A stretch of DNA of 64,000 nucleotides from JAVBLY01 sp031553035 (GTDB lineage: Bacteria > Bacillota > Clostridia > Peptostreptococcales > Anaerovoracaceae), in the NCBI GenBank assembly GCA_031553035.1, contig JAVBLY010000005.1:1-64000 (forward strand), given 5' to 3'. Below the pieces are notes generated by a model. The model was not told where the DNA came from, searched no databases, and was given only the letters and a program-made list of their open reading frames with translations. Within the stretch, counting starts at the first letter, position 1; each line of letters begins with the position of its first letter. Both the position numbers and the translations under genes were made by a program. Positions 54,370-62,489 of the stretch are shown here, piece after piece.

Positions 54370-54699
54370 ATGGGGAAAAAATATGGATATGGAATAGCTG
54401 TTGGAGCAGGTATTCTGGTATTGGCGGCAGGAGTTATAGTGCTGTCAAAACTGGATACAGAAGACCAGGCTCAAAAAAAAATCAAAAAAGCAGCCAGAAA
54501 GATCAAAAGAGAATCTAAAAAAATCGCAGGTCTCGCAATAGACAGAGCTGAAAGCTTTGCTGAGTATGCTGCTGAGCACGGCACTGAATTTGCGAGCAGT
54601 GTTAAGGATAAATCCGGGGATATAACAGAAGAGATCCTGGACGATGCCAGAACCACTGTTAATAAAGCAATCAAAAAAGCCAAAAAGAAAATGAAGTAG
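54370..54699 (+). CDS. YtxH-like small membrane protein
   Basis: The protein has 109 residues from the ATG at 54370, chosen because AAGGAG lies 7 nt upstream; longer in-frame starts at 54319 and 54325 lack such a site. One N-terminal glycine-rich helix (GYGIAVGAGILVLAAGVIVL) is followed by a highly charged helix-forming tail with many lysines (IKKAARKIKRESKKI). The layout suits YtxH/general-stress-type proteins. Its stop directly abuts the convergent GGDEF gene. Confidence 0.7.
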   Translation: MGKKYGYGIAVGAGILVLAAGVIVLSKLDTEDQAQKKIKKAARKIKRESKKIAGLAIDRAESFAEYAAEHGTEFASSVKDKSGDITEEILDDARTTVNKAIKKAKKKMK

Positions 54700-56454
54700 C
54701 TAACGCCGATTTTTTTTCTCGGTTTTTTGTGCATACATTAATTTGTCCGAACGGCTTATAAGAGTGTCGATATCAGTTTCGGTTTCGGTATCAAAATCGG
54801 TTATTCCATAACTGAACGAAAGCTTGTATGGTAGATTGTATTTTGTGTTGAAATTATCGATGTCGGACTGGATTTTGTGAAGTACGTTTTCCGCATCGCT
54901 GCCTACGCCCTCCAGGATTATTACGAATTCATCTCCGCCCCATCTAAAGATCATATCTGTTTTTCTGATATTTGACCTAATAATGTTAACTGTTTCAATT
55001 ATCATATTGTCACCGGCATCATGACCAAATTTATCGTTTGTCAATTTCAGATCATCGATATCGATGAAAACAAGGCTGGAAGATTTACTGGGATCACGGT
55101 TCGGGTTAAGAATATTATTACCGATTACCTGATATCCCCATTCTCTGTTGTGGACTCCGGTTAGGGTATCCGTTGAAGCGTAGTACTCAAGCTGCTGTTC
55201 GTATTCCTTTTTGTTTGTGATCTCGACGGCGCTTTCGAGATGGACCAGTCTGCCGTCTATCCAGGGGAAAACAGTGTCTTTTGTCATATACCACTTGCCC
55301 GATTTTTGATTCTGAAAATCCCAGGTATATGTTTTATCGGTGAATTCACCGTGTTCATCTTTAAGATGCTTTTCTGGACAGAAGTCGCATATTTCCGCAT
55401 TTCCCTGGATTATTTCATGGCATTGCTGACCGATGACCTCATCCTTTTTCATGCCTACAGCACTCAAGAACGCCTGGTTAACAAATACAAGTTCGTGAGT
55501 TTCTATGTCGTTTGCATATATGATATAGTCCTGTTTGTCCAAGATGGTCTGGACAAGATCGGAACTTCGCTGCATCTGACTAAGTGCGTTTCTTTTTGTG
55601 ATCAGGGATACGAGGATACTTGAAATGCCTTTGAGCAGCTGGATCTCTGCTTTACCCCATTTTCTGTAAGACATAGTATCGTCAAAACCAACATATCCAA
55701 GAGGTTTATCCGCCCCGTAAAGCGTTATTATAGCAAGAGATTTAATTCCCTGAGCTTCCAGGATCTCTCTGTCCATGTCCGGAAGATCTCTGACATCATC
55801 TGTTATATACATGCCGCTTTCTACGATTTCATTGTAGTTATAATCAGCTTTTGCCAGACTTTGAAGATCCTGAATGGCAGGATCTATTCCTTCATTGCAC
55901 CACTCATAGGTATTTGCCGTCATCGTCTGTGATGTTTCTTCAAAGATATATGCTCTGCTTACATCTACATAGATACCGACGATGCTGAGTATTTTGTTTA
56001 TTGCCTCATCTATATCGTGTGTCTGGAATGCGATCTGAAAGGCGGTATTGATAGTATTGTCTACATCAGAAAAAGTCAGCTTTCCGCCGTCATCTTCATT
56101 TGCATATATGACAAAATATTCGTTTTTATCCACGGTAACCACATTCGCTGAAAGATAAACAGTGAAAGGTTCTTTTTCAACTGTCAGAAGCGAAACTTTA
56201 TATCCTGTAAGTGCGCCCATGTTTTCCAGAGAAACAAGAAAGGTGTCACGAGTTTCTTGTTTTTGAAATAGCATAAAGTCGTCAAAGAATTCTTCTGAAT
56301 CTTTATTCTTGAGTTTGTCTATGGTTAGAAGCGGATTGCATAATAATCTTGCGCTTGTATTTGCAAACACAAGAGGATACCCGTTCTTGTTTTCACAAAC
56401 GATCACGGGCATTTGAAGGTTCTTGAATGTTTTTTCAAAAAAATCTACGGTCAT
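54700..56454 (-). CDS. Diguanylate cyclase with GAF-like and cysteine-PAS domains
   Basis: This 584-residue cytoplasmic protein has a PAS-like N-terminal region (about 5-110), GAF (about 135-290), a PAS domain (300-410) with C-x10-C-x2-C (QQCHEIIQGNAEICDFCP), and a GGDEF domain near 425-580 with the intact signature RWGGDEFVIIL. It should make cyclic di-GMP. The ATG at 56454 follows GGGG and is preferred over a GTG at 56466. The same cysteine pattern occurs in the two large soluble kinases of this window. Confidence 0.92.
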   Translation of the reverse strand: MTVDFFEKTFKNLQMPVIVCENKNGYPLVFANTSARLLCNPLLTIDKLKNKDSEEFFDDFMLFQKQETRDTFLVSLENMGALTGYKVSLLTVEKEPFTVYLSANVVTVDKNEYFVIYANEDDGGKLTFSDVDNTINTAFQIAFQTHDIDEAINKILSIVGIYVDVSRAYIFEETSQTMTANTYEWCNEGIDPAIQDLQSLAKADYNYNEIVESGMYITDDVRDLPDMDREILEAQGIKSLAIITLYGADKPLGYVGFDDTMSYRKWGKAEIQLLKGISSILVSLITKRNALSQMQRSSDLVQTILDKQDYIIYANDIETHELVFVNQAFLSAVGMKKDEVIGQQCHEIIQGNAEICDFCPEKHLKDEHGEFTDKTYTWDFQNQKSGKWYMTKDTVFPWIDGRLVHLESAVEITNKKEYEQQLEYYASTDTLTGVHNREWGYQVIGNNILNPNRDPSKSSSLVFIDIDDLKLTNDKFGHDAGDNMIIETVNIIRSNIRKTDMIFRWGGDEFVIILEGVGSDAENVLHKIQSDIDNFNTKYNLPYKLSFSYGITDFDTETETDIDTLISRSDKLMYAQKTEKKNRR

Positions 56455-56562
56455 AATTTTCCCCACATAACTTTAGATATTATTGTAATTGTATCACTAA
56501 ATATTACATAATTAAAGCCCAAAATAATCAAGTTATGTTTAGGTTTCCAGATAAATCTCCAA

Positions 56563-56592
56563 TTGCTGAAAACACTTGGTTTCTGATATAAT
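56563..56592 (+). promoter_or_regulatory. Promoter of the etf-nad operon
   Basis: TTGCTG (56563-56568) and TATAAT (56587-56592) are separated by 18 bp, just before the first gene of the etf-nad run. The expected leader is about 40 nt. Confidence 0.6.
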
Positions 56593-56636
56593 AGAGCGTG
56601 GAAAATAACCGCTGGAAATACAGAGAAAGGAAAAAC

Positions 56637-57410
56637 ATGAGAATACTAGTTTGCATAAATAAACCGGATGACGAGCTTGATAATCAAGCCGGGAGCTTGG
56701 CTCAGAATGAAGACCCGTCAATTCTGGATACTGATAACGAGAACGCGCTGGAAGCAGCGCTGAGGATCAAAGACGACCATGAAGATACGGTGATCATAGC
56801 TATGACGGCAGGTCCTGCCGAAACTGAAAATATGCTTCGTGAATGTATAGCAAAAGGTGCAGATGATGCCGTCTTGCTAACAGACGATGCTTTTGATTAT
56901 GAAGACCCGTGGATGGTTGCCGAGATACTGTCAAAGGCTATACTGCAAGGCGAAAATTTCGATCTTATAATTGCCGGAAACCAGTCACTTGATATGGATA
57001 TTATACAAGTGACTCCACAGCTTTCGAAAAAACTTGATATACCGCTCATATCTCAGGTCCGCGAGCTGAAACTAAATAACGGTACCATAGATGTAAAAAG
57101 CGATTTTGAACATTGTACTTTGGACCTCAAGGCAGGTTTCCCTTGTATCCTGTCGGTTGTCAAAGAGATCAATACTCCAAGGTATACGACCATACAGGAT
57201 ATGATCATGTCACTAAGTGCTGATCTTACAGTACTTAGCGCTCATGACCTGGACTTTAAAGATAAAGAGGACATAAACAGTAAACCAATCGATACTCTGC
57301 TTTCATTTCCGCTCAAACCCAGAGGTGCCGGGATCAAAATCGAAGGTGATTCCCCTGAGGACATCGCGGAGAAACTGATGAATAATTTACGTAAAAGGGC
57401 TGTTTTATAG
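56637..57410 (+). CDS. etfB: Electron transfer flavoprotein beta subunit
   Basis: This 257-residue EtfB has the N-terminal MRILVCINKP motif, a central ALRIKDDHEDTVIIAMTAGPAE, and GNQSLDMDIIQVTPQLSKKL, where the nucleotide contacts lie. The length is normal. The ATG at 56637 follows GAAAGG by 6 nt. It heads a gene run with etfA and nadA-nadB-nadC-niaR, so the flavoprotein is probably linked to NAD biosynthesis and not to a typical acyl-CoA dehydrogenase. Confidence 0.88.
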   Translation: MRILVCINKPDDELDNQAGSLAQNEDPSILDTDNENALEAALRIKDDHEDTVIIAMTAGPAETENMLRECIAKGADDAVLLTDDAFDYEDPWMVAEILSKAILQGENFDLIIAGNQSLDMDIIQVTPQLSKKLDIPLISQVRELKLNNGTIDVKSDFEHCTLDLKAGFPCILSVVKEINTPRYTTIQDMIMSLSADLTVLSAHDLDFKDKEDINSKPIDTLLSFPLKPRGAGIKIEGDSPEDIAEKLMNNLRKRAVL

Positions 57411-57417
57411 TACTCGG

Positions 57418-57509
57418 CACTGTCGGTTCTGACTAAATCCGAGATTTAGAGAACCTTAGTATTGGACCTACCAACGGATTCATAGGAATCCGGGTTAGGT
57501 CTCAGGAGG
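57418..57509 (+). ncRNA. Two-hairpin leader RNA upstream of etfA (copy 1)
   Basis: After ACTGTC, hairpin 1 pairs GGTTCT with AGAACC (57425-57430/57450-57455) and CTAAATC with GATTTAG. A nine-base link TTAGTATTG follows. Hairpin 2 pairs GACCTA with TAGGTC (57465-57470/57496-57501) and CGGATTC with GAATCCG. AGGAGG follows at 57504-57509, five bases before the ATG. The same layout with changed but still paired arms occurs at 59608-59698 before nadB. Function unknown; a regulatory element or a processing site is possible. Confidence 0.7.
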
Positions 57510-57514
57510 TCAAG

Positions 57515-58585
57515 ATGAGTAATAACGAACATAATGATATATGGGTTTATGCCGAGCAGCAGAACGGAAAGCTCATGAATGTTACACTGGAAATTTTAGG
57601 TGAGGGAACCAGACTAAAAGGAGAAATAGACGGCGACTGCAAAGTTTGTGCTGTGCTGATAGGTTCTAAACTGGACAATCTGATAACAAAACTGTATGAG
57701 TATGGGGCGGACGCGGTATATATTTTTGACAGGGAATTTCTTTCATATTATAACGAAGATGGATATGCAAAAGTGTTTGCTGATGCAATAGAAGAATACA
57801 AACCGGAGATTGTTTTGTTTGGGGCAACCCGCATGGGCAATGAACTTGCATCAAGAGTTGCGGCGGAAGCAAGAACAGGAGTGGTTTCCAACTGTATGAG
57901 ACTGGATATAGATAATGGTAATTACCTCAAGTACCTGGAAAACACAGGCGACATCGATCTCACAGATATAGACATCAGTACAGCGGAAGGCTTGCTCAAA
58001 CAGACCAGAGCCGGTAAAGACGGATTGATGGATACTTTAGTCACTGCCGGCTCAAAACCTCAAATGGCTACTATAAGTGCCGGTGTAATGGATAAAAATG
58101 AACAGGATGCTTCACGTAGGGGAGAGCTTATGGAAATAAAGTCTGATATCACGAAAGGTGATATCAGGGTTGATCTTGTAAGTATAGTTGAAAAGATAAG
58201 TACAATGGCTTCGCTGACGGATGCTGAGATAGTCTGCGCCGGCGGAAGAGGGCTTGGTGATGCAGAGGGACTCAAGCTGATGGAAGAATTTGCAAAAAAA
58301 GTGGGCGGCGCCGTAGGAACTTCCCGATTTGTCGTGGATTCAGGATGGACAGATGTTTCCCATCAAGTTGGACAATCAGGTACATATGTTAAGCCCAAAA
58401 TATACTTTGCCTGCGGAATTTCAGGAGCAATTCAACATCTTGTGGGAATGCAGAATTCAGATGTGATCGTGGCGATCAACAAAAATCCCGATGCACCAAT
58501 GATGAAGGCTGCGGATTTTGCAATTTGTGATGATCTTTATAAGATAATTCCGGAAATAATAGCTATCTGGGATGATTTTCAGTAG
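57515..58585 (+). CDS. etfA: Electron transfer flavoprotein alpha subunit
   Basis: This 356-residue EtfA has a C-terminal FAD domain that carries CAGGRGLGDAEG, VDSGWTDVSHQVGQSGTYVKPKIYF, GISGAIQHLVGM and DVIVAINKNPDAPMM. It makes the electron carrier together with EtfB (56637-57410). The stop codon is followed directly by a possible NiaR-type operator and then by nadA. It has its own structured leader between it and etfB. Confidence 0.93.
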   Translation: MSNNEHNDIWVYAEQQNGKLMNVTLEILGEGTRLKGEIDGDCKVCAVLIGSKLDNLITKLYEYGADAVYIFDREFLSYYNEDGYAKVFADAIEEYKPEIVLFGATRMGNELASRVAAEARTGVVSNCMRLDIDNGNYLKYLENTGDIDLTDIDISTAEGLLKQTRAGKDGLMDTLVTAGSKPQMATISAGVMDKNEQDASRRGELMEIKSDITKGDIRVDLVSIVEKISTMASLTDAEIVCAGGRGLGDAEGLKLMEEFAKKVGGAVGTSRFVVDSGWTDVSHQVGQSGTYVKPKIYFACGISGAIQHLVGMQNSDVIVAINKNPDAPMMKAADFAICDDLYKIIPEIIAIWDDFQ

Positions 58586-58602
58586 GGTGTCTTGTCACCT
58601 GT
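58586..58602 (+). promoter_or_regulatory. Possible NiaR operator upstream of nadA
   Basis: GGTGTCTTGTCACCTGT directly follows the etfA stop and contains the inverted arms GGTG and CACC. It resembles the GTGTC/ACCTGT-type sites bound by niacin-responsive NiaR in other Bacillota, and niaR is the last gene of this run. The operator assignment is an inference. Confidence 0.4.
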
Positions 58603-58685
58603 AAAGATATGTGATATGCTAATTCCATTAATTAAGTATCGGGTTCAAGTTCCCGGTGCCTAACCAACATATGGAGGTCACATTA

Positions 58686-59594
58686 ATGAATCAGATAGCT
58701 AAAGAAATAAAAAGACTTCAGAAGGAAAAAGATGTAGCCATTCTTGCACATTATTATTTGCCTGACGAAGTTCAGGAAGTTGCGGATTATGTCGGAGATT
58801 CATATTTTCTGGCAGAGATGGCAACCAAGCTGAAAGAAAAGAAGATTTTGCTTTGCGGTGTTTCATTCATGCTGGAAAGTGCCAAGATACTCAATCCTGA
58901 CAAAACAGTCATTATCCCCGAGGTAGAGGCCGATTGCCCTATGGCACACATGGCCAAAGTCTCTAAGGTAGTTGAGGTTCGGGAAAAATACCCTGATGTT
59001 GCTGTTGTGTGCTACGTGAATTCCACAGCGGAGATCAAGGCTCATTCCGATGTTTGTGTAACTTCATCCAATGCTCTTAAAATAGTACAGGCTTTGCCCA
59101 ACAAGCATATATACTTTATTCCCGATGAAAATCTAGGAAGATTCATAGCCGCTCAGTGCCCTGATAAGGAGTTCATTTTCAACGACGGTCACTGTCATGT
59201 TCATTCTCAGCTCTCTGCTGACATGCTAAAAAAGGCAAAGAAGACGCACCCAAATGCCAAAGTTCTTGTCCACCCTGAATGTAAACCCGAAATAACTGAG
59301 CTCGCCGACTATGCCGGGAGTACTTCCGGCATAATTGAAATGGCCGGCGAATTCAAGGAGGATGAGTTGATCATAGGCACTGAAATAGGGGTTCTTTATG
59401 AAATGAAGCGGCGTTATCCCAACAAGACCTTTTATTCGGCGGGCAAGGAACAGGTCTGTGAAGATATGAAAAAAATCACTCTGGAAAAAGTTTTTGATGC
59501 CATAAAAAACGAAACAAACACAGTTGAAATGTCAGATGATCTTATAAATAGAGCAAAAGCATCTCTCACCAGGATGCTGGAGTTGTCCAATTAG
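58686..59594 (+). CDS. nadA: Quinolinate synthase
   Basis: This 302-residue NadA condenses iminoaspartate with dihydroxyacetone phosphate. Cysteines of the [4Fe-4S] site are present in CGVSFMLES, VHPECKPEI and SAGKEQVCEDM, together with HYYLPDEVQEVADYVGDS. The ATG at 58686 is chosen because GGAGG lies 9 nt before it; an ORF start at 58656 has no site. It follows etfA within the same transcript, possibly from its own promoter region at 58586. Confidence 0.95.
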   Translation: MNQIAKEIKRLQKEKDVAILAHYYLPDEVQEVADYVGDSYFLAEMATKLKEKKILLCGVSFMLESAKILNPDKTVIIPEVEADCPMAHMAKVSKVVEVREKYPDVAVVCYVNSTAEIKAHSDVCVTSSNALKIVQALPNKHIYFIPDENLGRFIAAQCPDKEFIFNDGHCHVHSQLSADMLKKAKKTHPNAKVLVHPECKPEITELADYAGSTSGIIEMAGEFKEDELIIGTEIGVLYEMKRRYPNKTFYSAGKEQVCEDMKKITLEKVFDAIKNETNTVEMSDDLINRAKASLTRMLELSN

Positions 59595-59607
59595 GCAATT
59601 GCCGTTG

Positions 59608-59698
59608 TACTGCCGATTCTTAGCCGGCTGAAGCTGGAGAATCTTAGTATCTGACCTACCTGCGATTTCTTCAAAAAATCGGGTTAGGTCTAGGGAGG
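59608..59698 (+). ncRNA. Two-hairpin leader RNA upstream of nadB (copy 2)
   Basis: After ACTGCC, hairpin 1 pairs GATTCT with AGAATC (59615-59620/59638-59643) and CCGGC with GCTGG. The link TTAGTATCT follows. Hairpin 2 pairs GACCTA with TAGGTC (59653-59658/59685-59690) and CGATTT with AAATCG. GGGAGG follows at 59693-59698, four bases before the ATG. Compared with the copy upstream of etfA, paired arms differ but pairing is kept, so the structure, not the sequence, is conserved. It lies between nadA and nadB, so it cannot act on initiation of the whole operon. Confidence 0.7.
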
Positions 59699-59702
59699 AA
59701 AA

Positions 59703-61022
59703 ATGGAAGACAAATATGATGTTATAATCGTGGGAACCGGCGTTGCCGGGTGTTTTGCAGCTCTTGCGTTCCCTGAAATCTATTCTGTAATGATGATAAC
59801 AAAAGCAGAGCTTGAGGAAAGCGACTCTTTCCTTGCTCAGGGTGGTATATGTGTAAAAAAGGACGATGATGACAGTAAGTCCTTTGTTGAAGATACTCTT
59901 AAAGCCGGTCACTACGAAAATGACGTGGAATCAGTCCAAATAATGGTCAATTCTTCCCCCGATATCATCAACAAACTGATTAGTATGGGCGTCAGATTTG
60001 ATAAAAATCAAGGTGAATTTTCTCTCACGAAAGAGGGCGGACATTCCACAAATAGAATTATGCACTACAAGGATATAACCGGAGAGGAAGTAACTTCCAA
60101 ATTGCTGGATAAATTACAGGGAAAATCCAATATAGAAATATTCACTAAAACAACTATGGTGGACCTTCTGACTAAGGATAATGTCTGCTACGGAGTAGTA
60201 ATAGAAACTGATGATGGAAAGTATCATCAGGTTAGATCAAACAATACAATATTGGCTACAGGCGGTTTGGGTGGCGTTTACGAAAACACGACGAATTATT
60301 CTCATTTGACCGGTGATGGCATTGCCATAGCATTAAAAAACGATGTACGTTTAAAGGATATAGACTATGTCCAGATCCATCCCACCACACTTTACACTGA
60401 AGATGAAGGCAAGCGCTTTCTCATTTCAGAGGCTGTCCGCGGTGAGGGCGCCATACTGCTGAATAAGGATGGTGAACGGTTTGTTGATGAGCTGCTGCCC
60501 AGAGACAAGGTATCTGAAGCGATTCAAAGACAGATGAAACTGGATGGCCGACCTCACGTATGGCTTTCGATGAAAGAGATGAAAAATATCGACATAGCGG
60601 AAAGATTTCCGAACATCCATGAAAAATGTTTAAAAGAAGGGTACGATCCCAAAAAGGAATACATACCAGTTGTACCGGCCCAGCATTATCTGATGGGCGG
60701 AATCGATGCGGATATCAATGGGCAGACATCAATGAAGCATCTTTATGCCATCGGTGAAACAGCAAATATCGGTGTCCATGGCGCAAACAGGCTGGCAAGC
60801 AACTCGCTTTTGGAAAGCGTTGTATTTGCTGAAAGAGCGTCAGTTGATATCATGAAAAACGGCAGATTTGAATTCAGCGATAAAAATTTTGATATAGATT
60901 ACAGCGACTATACTGATAAGGCTAAACTGGATCAGGAAAAGAAAACATTGATATTAAATGCTATCGAAAAGGAAAAGGAGAAAAGAAATGAGACAGCAAC
61001 TTGCCGGACTAAATGCGGATAA
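59703..61022 (+). CDS. nadB: L-aspartate oxidase
   Basis: This 439-residue flavoprotein oxidises aspartate to iminoaspartate. The FAD fold is VGTGVAGCFAAL, with AQGGI, the central catalytic segment with GHSTNRI (active histidine), TGGLGGVYENTTN, and the terminal VHGANRLASNSLLESVVF. The enzyme is about 90 residues shorter than E. coli NadB; it lacks the usual C-terminal helical domain, as do some clostridial forms. The frame ends in a short odd tail because it overlaps nadC by 35 bp. In an anaerobe it needs an electron acceptor other than oxygen. Confidence 0.93.
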   Translation: MEDKYDVIIVGTGVAGCFAALAFPEIYSVMMITKAELEESDSFLAQGGICVKKDDDDSKSFVEDTLKAGHYENDVESVQIMVNSSPDIINKLISMGVRFDKNQGEFSLTKEGGHSTNRIMHYKDITGEEVTSKLLDKLQGKSNIEIFTKTTMVDLLTKDNVCYGVVIETDDGKYHQVRSNNTILATGGLGGVYENTTNYSHLTGDGIAIALKNDVRLKDIDYVQIHPTTLYTEDEGKRFLISEAVRGEGAILLNKDGERFVDELLPRDKVSEAIQRQMKLDGRPHVWLSMKEMKNIDIAERFPNIHEKCLKEGYDPKKEYIPVVPAQHYLMGGIDADINGQTSMKHLYAIGETANIGVHGANRLASNSLLESVVFAERASVDIMKNGRFEFSDKNFDIDYSDYTDKAKLDQEKKTLILNAIEKEKEKRNETATCRTKCG

Positions 61023-61842
61023 ATATATAAGAATGGCACTTGAGGAAGACATATCCAGCGAGGATGTTTCCACCAATTCAGTAATGCCTGAGGGAAAAAC
61101 AGGACAGGTCGATCTTATTTGCAAGGAAGACGGTGTACTGGCCGGACTTGATATTTTCTTTAGAGTTTTTCAACTCTTAAGTGATGATGTGCAATGTGAT
61201 TTCCATTTTAAAGATGGGGATCATGTTAAGAAGGGCGACCTCGTCGGCAGACTCACCGGAGATATCAGGGTGCTTCTTTCAGGAGAGAGAACTGCTCTAA
61301 ATTATCTTCAGAGAATGTCCGGTATCGCGACATATACGAATAAAATGGTAAAACTTCTTGAAGGAAGTAATACGACTCTGCTTGATACCAGAAAGACCAC
61401 TCCCAACATGCGTATTTTCGAAAAGTATTCGGTTAAAGTCGGTGGGGGGCAGAATCACCGCTACAATTTATCGGATGGAGTTTTGCTTAAAGATAATCAC
61501 ATAGGAGCCGCCGGAAGCGTTGGAAAAGCCGTTGAAATGGCCAGAGTGTATGCACCTTTTGTCAGAAAAATCGAGATAGAAGTAGAGGACCTTGATATGG
61601 TGAAAGAGGCGTTGGATGCTGGAGCGGACATAATAATGCTGGATAATATGGATCCGGAGACCATGAAGAAAGCGGTAGCCATGGCTAGAGGCAAAGCCCT
61701 CACTGAATGCTCAGGAAATATTACTAAAGAAAATATCGAAGAAATTATGGGAACAGGGGTGGATTTTGTATCCAGTGGGGCTTTAACTCACTCTGCCCCA
61801 ATAATGGATCTGTCTCTTAAGAATTTGCATCCCATCGTATAA
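60988..61842 (+). CDS. nadC: Nicotinate-nucleotide pyrophosphorylase (quinolinate phosphoribosyltransferase)
   Basis: This 284-residue NadC converts quinolinate and PRPP into nicotinate mononucleotide. GERTALNYLQRMSGIATYT, DTRKTTPNMR and VGGGQNHRYNLSDGVLLKDNHI form the substrate site, and EIEVEDLDMVKEALDAGADIIMLDNM completes the barrel. The ATG at 60988 follows AAAGGAG and overlaps the end of nadB. An ORF start at 60958 has no binding site. Confidence 0.96.
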   Translation: MRQQLAGLNADKYIRMALEEDISSEDVSTNSVMPEGKTGQVDLICKEDGVLAGLDIFFRVFQLLSDDVQCDFHFKDGDHVKKGDLVGRLTGDIRVLLSGERTALNYLQRMSGIATYTNKMVKLLEGSNTTLLDTRKTTPNMRIFEKYSVKVGGGQNHRYNLSDGVLLKDNHIGAAGSVGKAVEMARVYAPFVRKIEIEVEDLDMVKEALDAGADIIMLDNMDPETMKKAVAMARGKALTECSGNITKENIEEIMGTGVDFVSSGALTHSAPIMDLSLKNLHPIV

Positions 61843-61866
61843 AAAACGAAGAATAACAGGAGAGCC

Positions 61867-62373
61867 ATGACCGGGGAAAAGAGAAGAGAGAATATAATAA
61901 AGGATATCAACAGTTCGGGCGAGCCTATATCCGGCAGCGAACTGGCAAAAAAATATAATGTCAGCAGGCAGCTCATTGTTCAGGATATAGCACTTCTAAG
62001 GGCCAGAGGACATGATATTTTCTCTACTAACAATGGATATGTCCCCAATCATGCGGCATCTAAGACACGAGTTTTTCACGTTCTTCATAAGGATGACCAG
62101 ATCAGAGATGAGCTCAATGCAATTGTGGATCTTGGAGGTAAGGTGCAAGATGTATTTATCGAACATCAGGTTTATGGCCGCCTTGACACAGTTCTCGATA
62201 TTTCTTCTAGAAGAGACGTTGATAATCTCATAGAAGCGCTGTCTTCAGGGAAATCGGAGCCGCTGAATCATCTGACAAACGGCAAGCACAGGCACACCGT
62301 TACAGCCGATTCGGAAGCCATTCTGGATCTGATCGAAAATAAACTCAAAGAAAAAGGTTATCTTGAACAATAA
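61867..62373 (+). CDS. niaR: Niacin-responsive transcription repressor NiaR
   Basis: This 168-residue repressor has an N-terminal HTH_11 winged helix (SGSELAKKYNVSRQLIVQDIALLR, about 18-45) and a C-terminal 3H domain (about 75-165) with the histidine ligands in FHVLHKD, IEHQVYG and KHRHTV. NiaR (YrxA) binds nicotinate and represses niacin uptake and NAD synthesis genes in other Bacillota. Location at the end of the operon fits autoregulation through the site upstream of nadA. Confidence 0.93.
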   Translation: MTGEKRRENIIKDINSSGEPISGSELAKKYNVSRQLIVQDIALLRARGHDIFSTNNGYVPNHAASKTRVFHVLHKDDQIRDELNAIVDLGGKVQDVFIEHQVYGRLDTVLDISSRRDVDNLIEALSSGKSEPLNHLTNGKHRHTVTADSEAILDLIENKLKEKGYLEQ

Positions 62374-62404
62374 TTGTTCAGCAAGCCCTAATTAAGACTG
62401 CAAT

Positions 62405-62440
62405 AAAAAAAGACGATAAGTGCTCTTATCGTCTTTTTAT
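62405..62440. terminator. Bidirectional terminator between niaR and the CoA-transferase gene
   Basis: AGACGATAAG (62411-62420) and CTTATCGTCT (62425-62434) form a perfect 10-bp stem around TGCT. A runs (62405-62411) precede it and T runs (62434-62439) follow, so it suits both converging transcripts. Confidence 0.9.
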
Positions 62441-62489
62441 GGGTCGCCTTATGGCTCACATATCCATTTTGCCGCCCATGCAGTCTTAT

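Noticed and set aside
57418..57509. T-box or tRNA-like leader
   Set aside because: There is no TGGNACCGCG-type antiterminator sequence and no specifier loop; the gene is not an aminoacylation or amino-acid gene.
58586..58685. Third copy of the two-hairpin leader upstream of nadA
   Set aside because: TTAAGTAT and a small CGGG/CCCG stem occur, but the GACCTA/TAGGTC pair and the first hairpin are missing.
58656..58685. Longer nadA start
   Set aside because: The extension would include the GGAGG used by the ATG at 58686, and the added residues do not match NadA N-termini.
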